Shown: piece by piece, positions 55,284-63,989 of the stretch
Layout of the letters: every line of letters begins with the position of its first letter
Numbering within the stretch: position 1 is the first letter of the stretch
Made by a program: the position numbers and the translations under genes
From: a virus
DNA length: 64,000 nt
Strand: one strand, 5' to 3'
IMG/VR virus record: IMGVR_UViG_3300020204_003072
Location: 1 to 64,000 of that record
Notes under the pieces: generated by a model
What the model saw: only the letters and a program-made list of their open reading frames with translations
What the model was told of the DNA's origin: nothing
Databases searched by the model: none

Positions 55284-56199
55284 AAAATACATTGAAATTC
55301 TTTTGGAAAATGGTATTCATTTTACCACGGTTTCAAGAATGAAACCAAATCAAATAAGAATTCTTGCTGAAAAATTTGAAACTAAAGAAGCTATCCAAAC
55401 AACACGAAAAACCCTTGAAATCCAAAATGTTGATTCTTCAACGGTTAATCAAATGAAACAAAATAAGGAAGGTTTAAATGTTAAAGATGGTGAAGTAACC
55501 CCAAATCCAGATGGAAGTCTTACTGTTACTCGTGAAATAGGTGAAAAATTTGAATCAAAAGCACAACAAGGATTCTTTTGGGCCAAGTGTAATACAAGTA
55601 AGGGTGTTAAAAAGAAAAAATGGTGTGAAATGGCTAGAGAATTTTCAGATAGTACGTCAAAAAAACAATACAAAGATATGCCAGAAAAAAAACATCCAGA
55701 AAAAACTGTTAAAAGAAAAACAAGAAAAAATACCGATGAAAATTATGAAAAGTATTTGGAAGAACAAATATTCAATATGATTGAAAAACATATTGAACCT
55801 AGTATGACAAAAGGAGAATTGTTAAAAACAATTCAAGAAAAAGTTGATAAGTCAGAAAAGTTTATGTTGAACAACCCAAAGAAAAATACTATGTTTCAAG
55901 AAAAAGAGATGATAGAAAATACAAAAGAAAAAGAACGAACTAAAACAAAACCTGGAACTAAAACACCAACAAGAAGAAAAGGAAATCCATTCAAGGATCC
56001 GAATCCTGGTGTTGAAGAACAACCAAAAGCAAATACAAAAGAAAAAGAAAGAACTAAAGAAAGGGAAAAAACTAAAACACCGACAAGAAGAAAGGGAAAT
56101 CCATTTAAGGACCCAAATCCTAGTGTTGAAGAACAACCAAAAGCAGAAGAACAAAAAAATGATTTTATGGTAGCAATAACTTCAATTTTAAGAAACTAA
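55273..56199 (+). CDS. Leader-bearing basic protein with duplicated 25-residue module
   Basis: I take the ATG at 55273, giving M-K-T-K-K-Y-I-E-I-L-L-E as a leader with an L-L-E end at residue 12. The 308-residue protein is very basic. Near the C-terminus a module T-P-T-R-R-K-G-N-P-F-K-D-P-N-P followed by V-E-E-Q-P-K-A occurs twice, separated by Lys/Glu/Arg repeats. The cationic composition suggests DNA contact inside the head, inferred only. Confidence 0.75.
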   Translation: MKTKKYIEILLENGIHFTTVSRMKPNQIRILAEKFETKEAIQTTRKTLEIQNVDSSTVNQMKQNKEGLNVKDGEVTPNPDGSLTVTREIGEKFESKAQQGFFWAKCNTSKGVKKKKWCEMAREFSDSTSKKQYKDMPEKKHPEKTVKRKTRKNTDENYEKYLEEQIFNMIEKHIEPSMTKGELLKTIQEKVDKSEKFMLNNPKKNTMFQEKEMIENTKEKERTKTKPGTKTPTRRKGNPFKDPNPGVEEQPKANTKEKERTKEREKTKTPTRRKGNPFKDPNPSVEEQPKAEEQKNDFMVAITSILRN

Positions 56200-56202
56200 A
56201 AA

Positions 56203-57579
56203 ATGGGAAATAGAGAATTAGAAAGACTTGTAAGAAAAATAATTAAGGAAGCACCAATTGATTATGGTGATTATCCTGAAAGAATGCACCCTAGAACACA
56301 ACAAAGAATTGAGGACCCAGAAGGTATCTACGCAAAGAATAGAGCTTTTAGGGGTGGTGCTTCTGATGTTGAAAAAATTGCTGGTAAAAGATTTAAAGAA
56401 ATTGTCGACTATGTAAAAAGATATTTTGGTACAGAACAAAATATTACAAACCCACAAGTTAAAATGTCAATACAAATGGCACAGATGCAAGCAGTTAGAC
56501 AAGCTATGCAACTTGAACCAAGATATAGAGAACAACTTAGAGATTTGGCGGTTGAAATTGCGGCTAAAGAAGAAGGTTGGTTACCTTATTCTGATAATAT
56601 GGAACAAGCAATTGAAAAAGGTTTGGTAATTAAAAAAAGAAAAGATGGTGGTGTTGTTTATGAATTTGATTTTGTTAATATGTTAACATTTTTAGGGGAA
56701 CAAGCAATCGACCCAAGTATTTTTAAAATGAAACCACAAAAAGAACAAAAACTTCCATTACCTCCAAATTTTTCTTTTGATATCGACGAACTAACACCAG
56801 AAGAACAAAAACAATTGGAAATTGAAAAAAGAAATGTTATCAATGCTATTATAATGGGTAAAGGAAAACGTGGTCAATTTGCTTACCAAATGTATAAGGA
56901 TAGATTAGACGCGATTGATCCAGGACTATACGCACTTTATAATAAAATTATGGGTGCTAATGACCTTATGTATTTTACAGATGAAGATTTGATTGAAGCT
57001 CTTGGTGGTAATGCCGCCGGTGCTGCAGGTAAAAAACAAGAAAGTAATGATGACGATGAAGACGAAGATGAAGGTGGTGAAGAAGGAGATGGAAATGATA
57101 CATATTATGCTAATGGCTTAATATTTCCAATTTTACTTCACGAACTATTCAAATCATTTTCAATGATTCAGTCAAGAGCACAATGGAAAGATATGGACCC
57201 AGAAATCGCAACACAAGTTATTGGTCAAACAGATACAATGCAAAACGAACCAATGAATTTCCGTGTTGGTGGTGAGCTTGTAAGAAAATTAAGAACCTTA
57301 CTTCCAGATGAATTAACATTGGATAATGAAGGTAAAAAATATATTCCTTTCTTTGAACAATTGTTATATAGTATTCCAGCTGAAGAATTTTTAAAAAATG
57401 TAATTGCAAATGTTATTTCAGATAGTCCATCTGATAATGAAAAAGCTAAGAAAAAATTCAACGAATTATTACAACAAGCAAAAGCTAACTATAAAAAATA
57501 TAAAGAAGGTGATGACGATGATGATGACTACGATGACGATGAAGAAGATGATGATATCTTAACAAGACTAGGTTTATAA
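56203..57579 (+). CDS. Leader-bearing structural-type protein (type L1-like)
   Basis: The 458-residue protein begins G-N-R-E-L-E-R-L-V-R-K-I-I-K-E, cut predicted after residue 16. The body includes V-I-N-A-I-I-M-G-K-G-K-R-G-Q-F-A-Y-Q-M and an acidic linker (N-D-D-D-E-D-E-D-E-G-G-E-E), and a very acidic C-terminus (D-D-D-D-D-Y-D-D-D-E-E-D-D-D). Similar proteins occur next to the terminase in marine T4-like phages. It is probably a head or neck component. A terminator follows. Confidence 0.78.
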   Translation: MGNRELERLVRKIIKEAPIDYGDYPERMHPRTQQRIEDPEGIYAKNRAFRGGASDVEKIAGKRFKEIVDYVKRYFGTEQNITNPQVKMSIQMAQMQAVRQAMQLEPRYREQLRDLAVEIAAKEEGWLPYSDNMEQAIEKGLVIKKRKDGGVVYEFDFVNMLTFLGEQAIDPSIFKMKPQKEQKLPLPPNFSFDIDELTPEEQKQLEIEKRNVINAIIMGKGKRGQFAYQMYKDRLDAIDPGLYALYNKIMGANDLMYFTDEDLIEALGGNAAGAAGKKQESNDDDEDEDEGGEEGDGNDTYYANGLIFPILLHELFKSFSMIQSRAQWKDMDPEIATQVIGQTDTMQNEPMNFRVGGELVRKLRTLLPDELTLDNEGKKYIPFFEQLLYSIPAEEFLKNVIANVISDSPSDNEKAKKKFNELLQQAKANYKKYKEGDDDDDDYDDDEEDDDILTRLGL

Positions 57580-57601
57580 ATTAAATAATATATTGTCCTA
57601 C

Positions 57602-57636
57602 AAAACCCCCTTTTATGAAAATAACTGGGGGTTTTG
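57602..57636 (+). terminator. Rho-independent terminator
   Basis: AAAACCCCC pairs with GGGGGTTTT around a 16-base loop, directly upstream of the terminase gene. Confidence 0.75.
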
Positions 57637-57658
57637 ATATTTATATTAAAATATCTTT

Positions 57659-59431
57659 ATGAGTCTATCAAAAGAACAAATAATGCTAGAGTATGTAAAA
57701 TGTATGAAAGATACACCATACGCATTAAGAACATACTTACAGACATACGATAATACGGTTTCACAATTTGTACCTTTGGAATTATTTCCAGATCAGGTTT
57801 CATTACTGAAGGACTATGAAGAACACGAAGAAAATATTGCATTAAAGTATCGTCAGGCTGGTGTGTCAACAGTGACTGCCGCTTGGATATCAAAAAAACT
57901 TGTGTTTGCAAAAAAAGAACGTCCAGAAAAAATATTGATTATTGCAAACAAACTTGATACGTCAATGGAAATGGCAAATAAAATTAGAGCATTTGTTGAC
58001 CAATGGCCTAAATGGGTTGGCGCTTCTTTTTCTGCAGATAAAAATTCACAAAGACATTACAAACTAACAAATGGTTGTGAAGTAAAAGCAGTTGCAACAT
58101 CACGAGATGCCTTGAGGGGTTATACACCTACGGTACTTGTATTTGATGAGGCCGCGTTTATCGAAGCTGATGGTGATTTTTGGGCAGCTTGTATGGCATC
58201 ACTTTCTACCGGTGGTAAAGTAATTGTTGTATCAACACCAAACGGTTATGACCCAATTTATTATGATGTATATAATCAGGCGGTTAAAGGTGTTAACAAC
58301 TTTAAAATTTCTGAAATGTTTTGGTGGAAAGACCCTAGATACTCAAAAGATTTATATCTGGTACCAACTGATGATATGGTTGATTATCTATTAAATAAAG
58401 ATGAAAAAGACCATTCTAAAAATATTTCATTTACTGATACTGACCCTTATGAAAGGGATTATGATAAAATAAAAGAATATTTTAATCAAGGATATAAACC
58501 CTGTTCTCCTTGGTATGAAAAAATGGTTAAAAAGTTAAAATACGATAAACGAAAAATTAACCAAGAGCTTAACTGTGAATTTCTGGGGTCTGGAGATAAC
58601 GTATTTGATGCTAAAGAATTAGATTATATAAAAACAAGTACAATACAAGACGCACCATCTAAATTAATGGGAAATTCGCTTTGGATGTGGAAAGAACCAG
58701 AACAAGGACATAAATACATTATGGGTGTTGACGTATCTCGTGGTGATAGTGAAGATTTTTCATCGATTCAAATTATTGATTTTGATGAGCGAGAACAAGT
58801 ATTTGAATATGTTGGAAAAATTCCACCAGACGCTTTAGCCGAAATTGCTTATAAATGGGGTATTATGTATAACGCATTTTGTGTTGTCGATATTACCGGT
58901 GGTATGGGTATTACGACAGTAAGAAAAATGCAAGAACTTGGTTATCGTAATTTATATATTGATGGTGTCGATTCAACAAACATTTGGTCATATAATCCAA
59001 AAGCACAAGATAAAATACCAGGAATAAATTTTAATAACAAACGTGTACAAATAATTGCGGCATTTGAAGAATATGTCAGACATAAATTTAAAATTAAAAG
59101 TACAAGATTATACAACGAAATGAATACTTTTGTTTATGTTAATGGAAGACCTGACCACCAAAAAGGACAACACGATGACCTTATAATGGCAATTTCTATG
59201 GCAATTTATGTTGGGGAATCTTCATTTTCAAAGTTGGAAAAAGTCGTTGAAAAAACTAAAGTAATGATTGAATCTTGGACTGTTTCAAATAACGATTCAG
59301 TAGGAAAACAAATTCATTTTGACCCAGTAATTCCAAATGGACATATGTTAAATGAAAGAATGAAAATGAATTCTGGACCGGCAAAAGAAGATTATATTAA
59401 ATACGGGTGGTTATTTGGTGGTAGAAAATAA
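57659..59431 (+). CDS. Terminase large subunit (T4 gp17-like)
   Basis: The 590-residue protein has the packaging ATPase motifs: Walker A-type R-Q-A-G-V-S-T at 65-71, Walker B V-L-V-F-D-E-A-A-F at 159-167 and the coupling motif V-S-T-P-N-G at 191-196. The RNase H-like nuclease follows with Asp358 (G-V-D-V-S-R-G-D), Asp411 (V-V-D-I-T-G-G) and Asp506/507 (H-D-D-L-I-M-A). It pumps DNA into the prohead through the portal and cuts concatemers. Length and gene order match T4-like phages. Confidence 0.96.
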   Translation: MSLSKEQIMLEYVKCMKDTPYALRTYLQTYDNTVSQFVPLELFPDQVSLLKDYEEHEENIALKYRQAGVSTVTAAWISKKLVFAKKERPEKILIIANKLDTSMEMANKIRAFVDQWPKWVGASFSADKNSQRHYKLTNGCEVKAVATSRDALRGYTPTVLVFDEAAFIEADGDFWAACMASLSTGGKVIVVSTPNGYDPIYYDVYNQAVKGVNNFKISEMFWWKDPRYSKDLYLVPTDDMVDYLLNKDEKDHSKNISFTDTDPYERDYDKIKEYFNQGYKPCSPWYEKMVKKLKYDKRKINQELNCEFLGSGDNVFDAKELDYIKTSTIQDAPSKLMGNSLWMWKEPEQGHKYIMGVDVSRGDSEDFSSIQIIDFDEREQVFEYVGKIPPDALAEIAYKWGIMYNAFCVVDITGGMGITTVRKMQELGYRNLYIDGVDSTNIWSYNPKAQDKIPGINFNNKRVQIIAAFEEYVRHKFKIKSTRLYNEMNTFVYVNGRPDHQKGQHDDLIMAISMAIYVGESSFSKLEKVVEKTKVMIESWTVSNNDSVGKQIHFDPVIPNGHMLNERMKMNSGPAKEDYIKYGWLFGGRK

Positions 59432-59439
59432 TTATAAAA

Positions 59440-59733
59440 ATGGGATTAGATAGAAGAAAAACTTCAGGAAGAATATTTGGTGGTTCTAATTTAATAGTAC
59501 CAGATCAGCCTATATATTCAGTTAAAAATTTTCCACCATCTTTTAAATATAAAAGAGGAACGCCAAAAGATACTTTCAGAGAATTACCACCACCTAAACC
59601 AAATCCAACACCACCTACACCAAGTCCGACACCACCTACACCAAGTCCGACACCAATTGTTGAAACTTTCTATATTTTGACGGAATTACAAAAAGCAATC
59701 TTAACAGAAAGTGGTGAAAACATTATATACTAA
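59440..59733 (+). CDS. Small protein with PTPPTPSP stalk and C-terminal leader motif
   Basis: The 97-residue protein has a basic N-terminus, a proline-rich stalk (P-K-P-N-P-T-P-P-T-P-S-P repeated) and ends Y-I-L-T-E-L-Q-K-A-I-L-T-E-S-G-E-N-I-I-Y. The last segment copies the L1 leader (I-L-T-E-x-Q-x-x-x-I-L-T-E) but lies at the C-terminus. Position between terminase and portal suggests a head-vertex or capsid-targeting role. Cleavage here would release the stalk domain from the tail. Confidence 0.72.
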   Translation: MGLDRRKTSGRIFGGSNLIVPDQPIYSVKNFPPSFKYKRGTPKDTFRELPPPKPNPTPPTPSPTPPTPSPTPIVETFYILTELQKAILTESGENIIY

Positions 59734-59773
59734 TGAATATTTATATTTGACAATTATAAATTAAATTTCTATT

Positions 59774-61555
59774 ATGGAACAAAATACAAATCAACTTACA
59801 GTTTGGCAAAGACTTAATAAAGCATTTGGACCAAATTCTTTATTGGGTCAAGATATCCCAACACACAAGTTTAGTAAACAAGAATTACTTAAAACTAGGG
59901 ATAAATCCGAATTTGAAAAAGAAAAACTTCAAGCACAACAAACTTTATATTTATCAAACCAATGGCAAAAAATAGAAAGTAATTTATATACCCAAGCAAT
60001 ATATTACGAACCAACAAGACTTGCCGCGTTTTATGATTACGAATCTATGGAATTTACACCAGAAATTTCAACGGCTTTAGATATATATGCTGAAGAATCA
60101 ACAACCCCAAATGAAGACGGTTATATCTTACAAATATATTCCGAATCAAAAAGAATAAAAGGAATACTTGCGGATTTATTTAACAATACTTTAGATATTA
60201 ATACAAACTTACAAATGTGGATTAGAAACACTTGTAAATATGGTGATAACTTTGTTTATTTAAAATTAGACCCTGAAAAAGGAATTATTGGTGGTGTTCA
60301 ACTACCTAATATTGAAATTGAAAGATTCGAACGAGGTATGACACCTAAATCACCAAACACCGAAGTAAAAGTTAATGAAAGAGGTTTGAGATTTAATTGG
60401 AAAGAAAAAAATATGGAATTTAACACTTTTGAAGTGGCACATTTCAGATTACTTGGTGATGATAGAAAATTACCCTACGGTACTTCGATGTTAGAAAAAG
60501 CAAGGAGAATCTGGAAACAGTTAGTTTTGGCCGAAGATGCAATGTTGATATATAGAACATCAAGAGCACCAGAAAGAAGGGTGTTCAAGGTATTTGTTGG
60601 GAATATGGATGATAAGGATGTAGAACCTTACGTACAACGTGTTGCAAATAAATTTAAAAGAGATCAGGTTGTTGATAATAAAACCGGTAATGTAGATTTA
60701 AGATTTAATCAAATGGCAGTAGATCAGGATTATTTTATTCCGGTTAGAGATGCTACACAAACAATGCCAATTGAAACTCTACCTGGTGGTACAAACCTTT
60801 CAGAAATTGCTGATATTGAATATATCCAAAAGAAACTTGTTACAGCTTTAAGAATACCAAAAGCTTACCTTGGTTTTGAAGAACCGGTTGGTGATGGAAA
60901 AAATTTATCACTACTTGATATTCGTTTTGCAAGAACAATTAATAGAATACAAAAAAATATTTTATCAGAATTAAACAAAATTGCAATTATACATTTATTT
61001 CTTTTGGGGTTTGAAGATGAATTACAAAATTTTACATTAGGTTTAAATAATCCATCAAAACAAGCGGATCTTTTGATGGTTGATGTGTGGAAAGAAAAGG
61101 TAACACTATACAAAGATATGGTTACAGAAATTCCAAATACATTAGCACCAACATCAGCTACTTGGGCTAAAAAACATATTTTTGGATTTTCTGATGAAGA
61201 TATCAAACTTGATACTCAAAGACAAAGAATGGAAAGGGCTGTTGCCGCAGAACTTGCAAATACTGCAACAATTATAACACATACTGGATTATTTGATAAC
61301 ATTGATAGATTATATAAAACAATAAGTGGAACAACTGAAGGTGGAGAAGCAGGTGCTGCACCACCACCGGGAGGAGGACCACCACCAGCAGGAGGAGGAC
61401 CGCCGCCACCACCAGCAGGAGGTCTTGAAGGGTTACCTGAAAACAGAGAAAAATTAGAAAATTTATTACTAGAATCTAATGATGATGATTTTATAATAAA
61501 AAATAGTTCACTTGGTGATATTGAAAACGAATTATTAAAAATACTTAAAGATTGA
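59774..61555 (+). CDS. Portal protein (T4 gp20-like)
   Basis: The 593-residue protein follows the terminase and has the T4-type portal layout: A-I-Y-Y-E-P-T-R-L-A-A-F-Y-D-Y-E-S-M-E and T-P-E-I-S-T-A-L-D-I-Y-A-E-E-S (wing), an R-I-P-K-A-Y-L-G-F region, and a conserved stem/crown part. The C-terminus has a Gly/Pro-rich linker (P-P-P-G-G-G-P-P-P-A-G-G-G) and a short helical end. Portals form the dodecameric DNA channel and nucleate head assembly. Confidence 0.93.
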   Translation: MEQNTNQLTVWQRLNKAFGPNSLLGQDIPTHKFSKQELLKTRDKSEFEKEKLQAQQTLYLSNQWQKIESNLYTQAIYYEPTRLAAFYDYESMEFTPEISTALDIYAEESTTPNEDGYILQIYSESKRIKGILADLFNNTLDINTNLQMWIRNTCKYGDNFVYLKLDPEKGIIGGVQLPNIEIERFERGMTPKSPNTEVKVNERGLRFNWKEKNMEFNTFEVAHFRLLGDDRKLPYGTSMLEKARRIWKQLVLAEDAMLIYRTSRAPERRVFKVFVGNMDDKDVEPYVQRVANKFKRDQVVDNKTGNVDLRFNQMAVDQDYFIPVRDATQTMPIETLPGGTNLSEIADIEYIQKKLVTALRIPKAYLGFEEPVGDGKNLSLLDIRFARTINRIQKNILSELNKIAIIHLFLLGFEDELQNFTLGLNNPSKQADLLMVDVWKEKVTLYKDMVTEIPNTLAPTSATWAKKHIFGFSDEDIKLDTQRQRMERAVAAELANTATIITHTGLFDNIDRLYKTISGTTEGGEAGAAPPPGGGPPPAGGGPPPPPAGGLEGLPENREKLENLLLESNDDDFIIKNSSLGDIENELLKILKD

Positions 61556-61578
61556 TATATTTATAATTAAAAATAATT

Positions 61579-62295
61579 ATGAAATTTGGTTTAATAAAAA
61601 GTAAGATAGAAAAATTACTTACAGAGTCATACAAAAGAAATTCTTTTAAAAATACATTATTTGTATTCAAAGAATTGGTATTGGAAAATAAAAATATTAG
61701 TAAACTTTATTACTTGTATGATGAATTATCAAGTAGTAAGGGGTTAACTGAATCTACAGCTTCTGAATTAATAAACCAATCAACAATATTATATGAAAAT
61801 ACAATTAATAAAATTCCTAAAAAAAATCTAGAAGAAATTAATCTTTGGGTTGGGCATATCAAAACAAAAAATAATTACGAAGATATTGATAATCTGTTTT
61901 CAAGTAGTGTTTTAACATTAGAAAACAAAATTAAAAGTAAAAAGGTTATTTTAGAAAATTTAAAGAAAACTTCAGAAGATTTTGAAGTTATTGGTAATGT
62001 ACCTGTAAATAAATTAGTAAATGTTGCAAATAAAACTGTTGATAAATTTATTAATTCGTTAAACGAAGAAAGTAAAAAAATTTTAAATAAAATTTTATCT
62101 GAAGATGAAAATAAATTGAAACTTAAATATGAACTTCTAAAAGAAGATGTTATTGATAAGTTAGAAACTATGAAAACTTCTGAAACAGATTCAGAAGTTG
62201 TTAAGACAATTTATGAAACTATAAACAAGGTCGAAAAAGAAAATTTTGATAGAATTTCCTTTTTTAAATTACAAGAATTAAATAGAAGTCTTTAA
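61579..62295 (+). CDS. Leader-bearing helical protein, prohead core candidate
   Basis: The 238-residue protein begins M-K-F-G-L-I-K-S-K-I-E-K-L-L-T-E (cut after residue 16). The remainder is nearly all helix, rich in Lys, Glu, Leu and Asn, with internal S-E-x and L-S-E-D sites. In T4 the genes between portal and protease (67, 68) encode small core proteins that are cleaved by gp21; position and composition fit that role. Confidence 0.72.
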   Translation: MKFGLIKSKIEKLLTESYKRNSFKNTLFVFKELVLENKNISKLYYLYDELSSSKGLTESTASELINQSTILYENTINKIPKKNLEEINLWVGHIKTKNNYEDIDNLFSSSVLTLENKIKSKKVILENLKKTSEDFEVIGNVPVNKLVNVANKTVDKFINSLNEESKKILNKILSEDENKLKLKYELLKEDVIDKLETMKTSETDSEVVKTIYETINKVEKENFDRISFFKLQELNRSL

Positions 62296-62477
62296 TTCTG
62301 GTTCATAAATTTTTGTCGGTGAATTGCTTTTTGTAGAACTTGTCTTCTTTCTACTGATTTTTTTGTAAATTCTTTTCTATAATTAAGATTGGAATTTTGT
62401 CTGGTTTTTATAACCTTACCTTTTAATTCTTTAAGTGCTTTTTCGATGTCGTTTTTTTTTACTTGTATTATTAACAT
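62292..62477 (-). CDS. rpsU: Ribosomal protein bS21
   Basis: The 61-residue protein reads M-L-I-I-Q-V-K-K-N-D-I-E-K-A-L-K-E-L-K-G-K, then R-K-E-F-T-K-K-S-V-E-R-R and L-Q-K-A-I-H-R-Q. It matches bacterial bS21, especially the Bacteroidota form starting M-L-I-I-x-V. bS21 sits near the 16S rRNA 3' end on the small subunit. In Bacteroidota it helps hide the anti-Shine-Dalgarno sequence, where a conserved Tyr (position 54 by recollection) is important; the aligned residue here is His53. It is the only minus-strand gene in the head region and overlaps the end of its neighbour. Confidence 0.88.
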   Translation of the reverse strand: MLIIQVKKNDIEKALKELKGKVIKTRQNSNLNYRKEFTKKSVERRQVLQKAIHRQKFMNQN

Positions 62478-62559
62478 ATATGATTTTATTTTATTTGATA
62501 TATATTACAAAATTATGTAAATTTAAATAAAATAAACATCGAGACTATGAAAAATTTTT

Positions 62560-63027
62560 ATGAAAAAGGGAAAAACCTCAAAAATTAATGGATTTCGTAC
62601 ATCCAAAGTAACTTATGGAACTGTAGATTCCAAAAATTTTAAATCACTTTATTTAAACATCCAAACTTGGGTGGAGCCAAAAAAAGAATCCGAAAACTGG
62701 AATAGGGTTGTTCTCAATATGAATAGAAGTGTTAAACATTCCGTTCATAATCACATAAGTAAAGAAATTTTTGATGTAAAATTTATTGTAGATTTAGACC
62801 TTAGAACAAGTGGTTTACAGATAAAGAAAAAATCTTTTATGAATTTAGAAATAACTTTATTTTTAAATCAAGAAATAGACTTTAAATCAACGAAATTAAA
62901 AAAATATCTTAAAAATCTAACAAAAGAAATTTATTCAGATGTATTTCTTGGCAATGAGTATTTCAAATTTTATTTCACAAAAAATGGAAATACTAAACCT
63001 TTAAAAGTAAAAACCGAAAAAGTTTAA
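62560..63027 (+). CDS. Phage protein, unknown (155 aa)
   Basis: The protein is basic and beta-rich (S-L-Y-L-N-I-Q-T-W-V-E-P, F-I-V-D-L-D-L-R-T-S-G-L-Q-I-K-K-K-S) with a Lys-rich end. It lies between the core candidate and the protease. No leader or catalytic motif is recognised. The start follows a long AT-rich stretch. A role in head assembly is suggested only by position. Confidence 0.68.
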   Translation: MKKGKTSKINGFRTSKVTYGTVDSKNFKSLYLNIQTWVEPKKESENWNRVVLNMNRSVKHSVHNHISKEIFDVKFIVDLDLRTSGLQIKKKSFMNLEITLFLNQEIDFKSTKLKKYLKNLTKEIYSDVFLGNEYFKFYFTKNGNTKPLKVKTEKV

Positions 63028-63048
63028 TATTTATAATAAAATTTAAAT

Positions 63049-63765
63049 ATGAAAATTTTAGGACCAAACGAAACTGGAAAAGGAATCCTTATCGAATATG
63101 ACGCTGGGTATATAAACCCAAGAAGTCAAAATAATCATTACATAATGGAATCCCAAAATTTTTTGGACCATTCAAAACCATTTGAATTTTACGCTGTTCT
63201 ACAAAAGTACGATACCCCGAATAGAAACGGTAGAGTGTATCCAGAAAAGATATTAAAAAGGGAAGTAGAAAATTATAAAAAAATAATTGAAAAGGGAACT
63301 TCACTTTCTGAACTTAATCACCCAGAATCTTCATTAATTGATCTTGATAGGGTATCACACATTATTACTGATGTGTGGTGGGATGGTCCGATATTACTTG
63401 GTAAATTGAAACTATTAACATCACCTGGTTTTCACGAAAGAGGAGTTTGTTCAACAAAGGGAGACTTAGCTGCAAACTATTTAAGACAGGGAGTCACACT
63501 TGGTATTTCTTCTCGTGGTGTTGGTTCGTTAAAAAAGGTTGGTGAACAAAACGAAGTACAAGATGATTTTGAATTAATTTGTTTTGACCTTGTATCTTCA
63601 CCGTCAACACCAGGTGCTTATCTTTTCTTAGATAAAAATGATAGAATAAAATTTGATGAAAACTTGGAAGAAGAAAAAAGAATGAACGTGGAAAGAAATG
63701 TTGGTGAAAGTGGTAACAAATCTCTTGACTTAATGAAAAGATTATCCGATTATTTGGGTAAATAA
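63049..63765 (+). CDS. Prohead core protease (T4 gp21-like, family S80 type)
   Basis: The 238-residue protein has Y-D-T-P-N-R-N-G-R-V-Y-P (54-65), L-S-E-L-N-H-P-E-S-S with candidate catalytic His91, and T-L-G-I-S-S-R-G-V-G-S with candidate Ser154/155, then F-D-L-V-S-S-P-S-T-P-G-A. These are the signature blocks of T4 gp21-like prohead proteases. In T4 the enzyme cleaves core and internal proteins after [I/L]-x-E and then itself. Its presence gives a direct explanation for the leaders ending in [I/L/V]-x-E throughout the window. Confidence 0.92.
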   Translation: MKILGPNETGKGILIEYDAGYINPRSQNNHYIMESQNFLDHSKPFEFYAVLQKYDTPNRNGRVYPEKILKREVENYKKIIEKGTSLSELNHPESSLIDLDRVSHIITDVWWDGPILLGKLKLLTSPGFHERGVCSTKGDLAANYLRQGVTLGISSRGVGSLKKVGEQNEVQDDFELICFDLVSSPSTPGAYLFLDKNDRIKFDENLEEEKRMNVERNVGESGNKSLDLMKRLSDYLGK

Positions 63766-63773
63766 AAAAAATT

Positions 63774-63989
63774 ATGGAACAAGGAGAAAAATATTTTGTA
63801 GCAAAGATTACATCAGATTTGTTAGATTCGGAATCTGGAAGAGTAAAAAAACAAAAAGAAGAAAAATTAGTTTTGGGTTACACGCCGACGGATGTTGAAG
63901 CTAAAGTAACTAAAATCTATGAAAATTACACAATGGATTGGAGAATTACGTCAATCACAGAAAGTAAAATTGATGAAGTTATAGAATAA
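63774..63989 (+). CDS. Small protein, DUF4494-like
   Basis: The 71-residue protein reads K-Y-F-V-A-K-I-T-S-D-L, G-R-V-K-K-Q-K-E-E-K-L-V-L-G-Y-T and D-V-E-A-K-V-T-K, ending I-T-S-I-T-E-S-K-I-D-E-V-I. The layout fits the small DUF4494 family of Bacteroidota and their phages. It follows the protease gene by 8 bases. Function is unknown. Confidence 0.6.
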   Translation: MEQGEKYFVAKITSDLLDSESGRVKKQKEEKLVLGYTPTDVEAKVTKIYENYTMDWRITSITESKIDEVIE

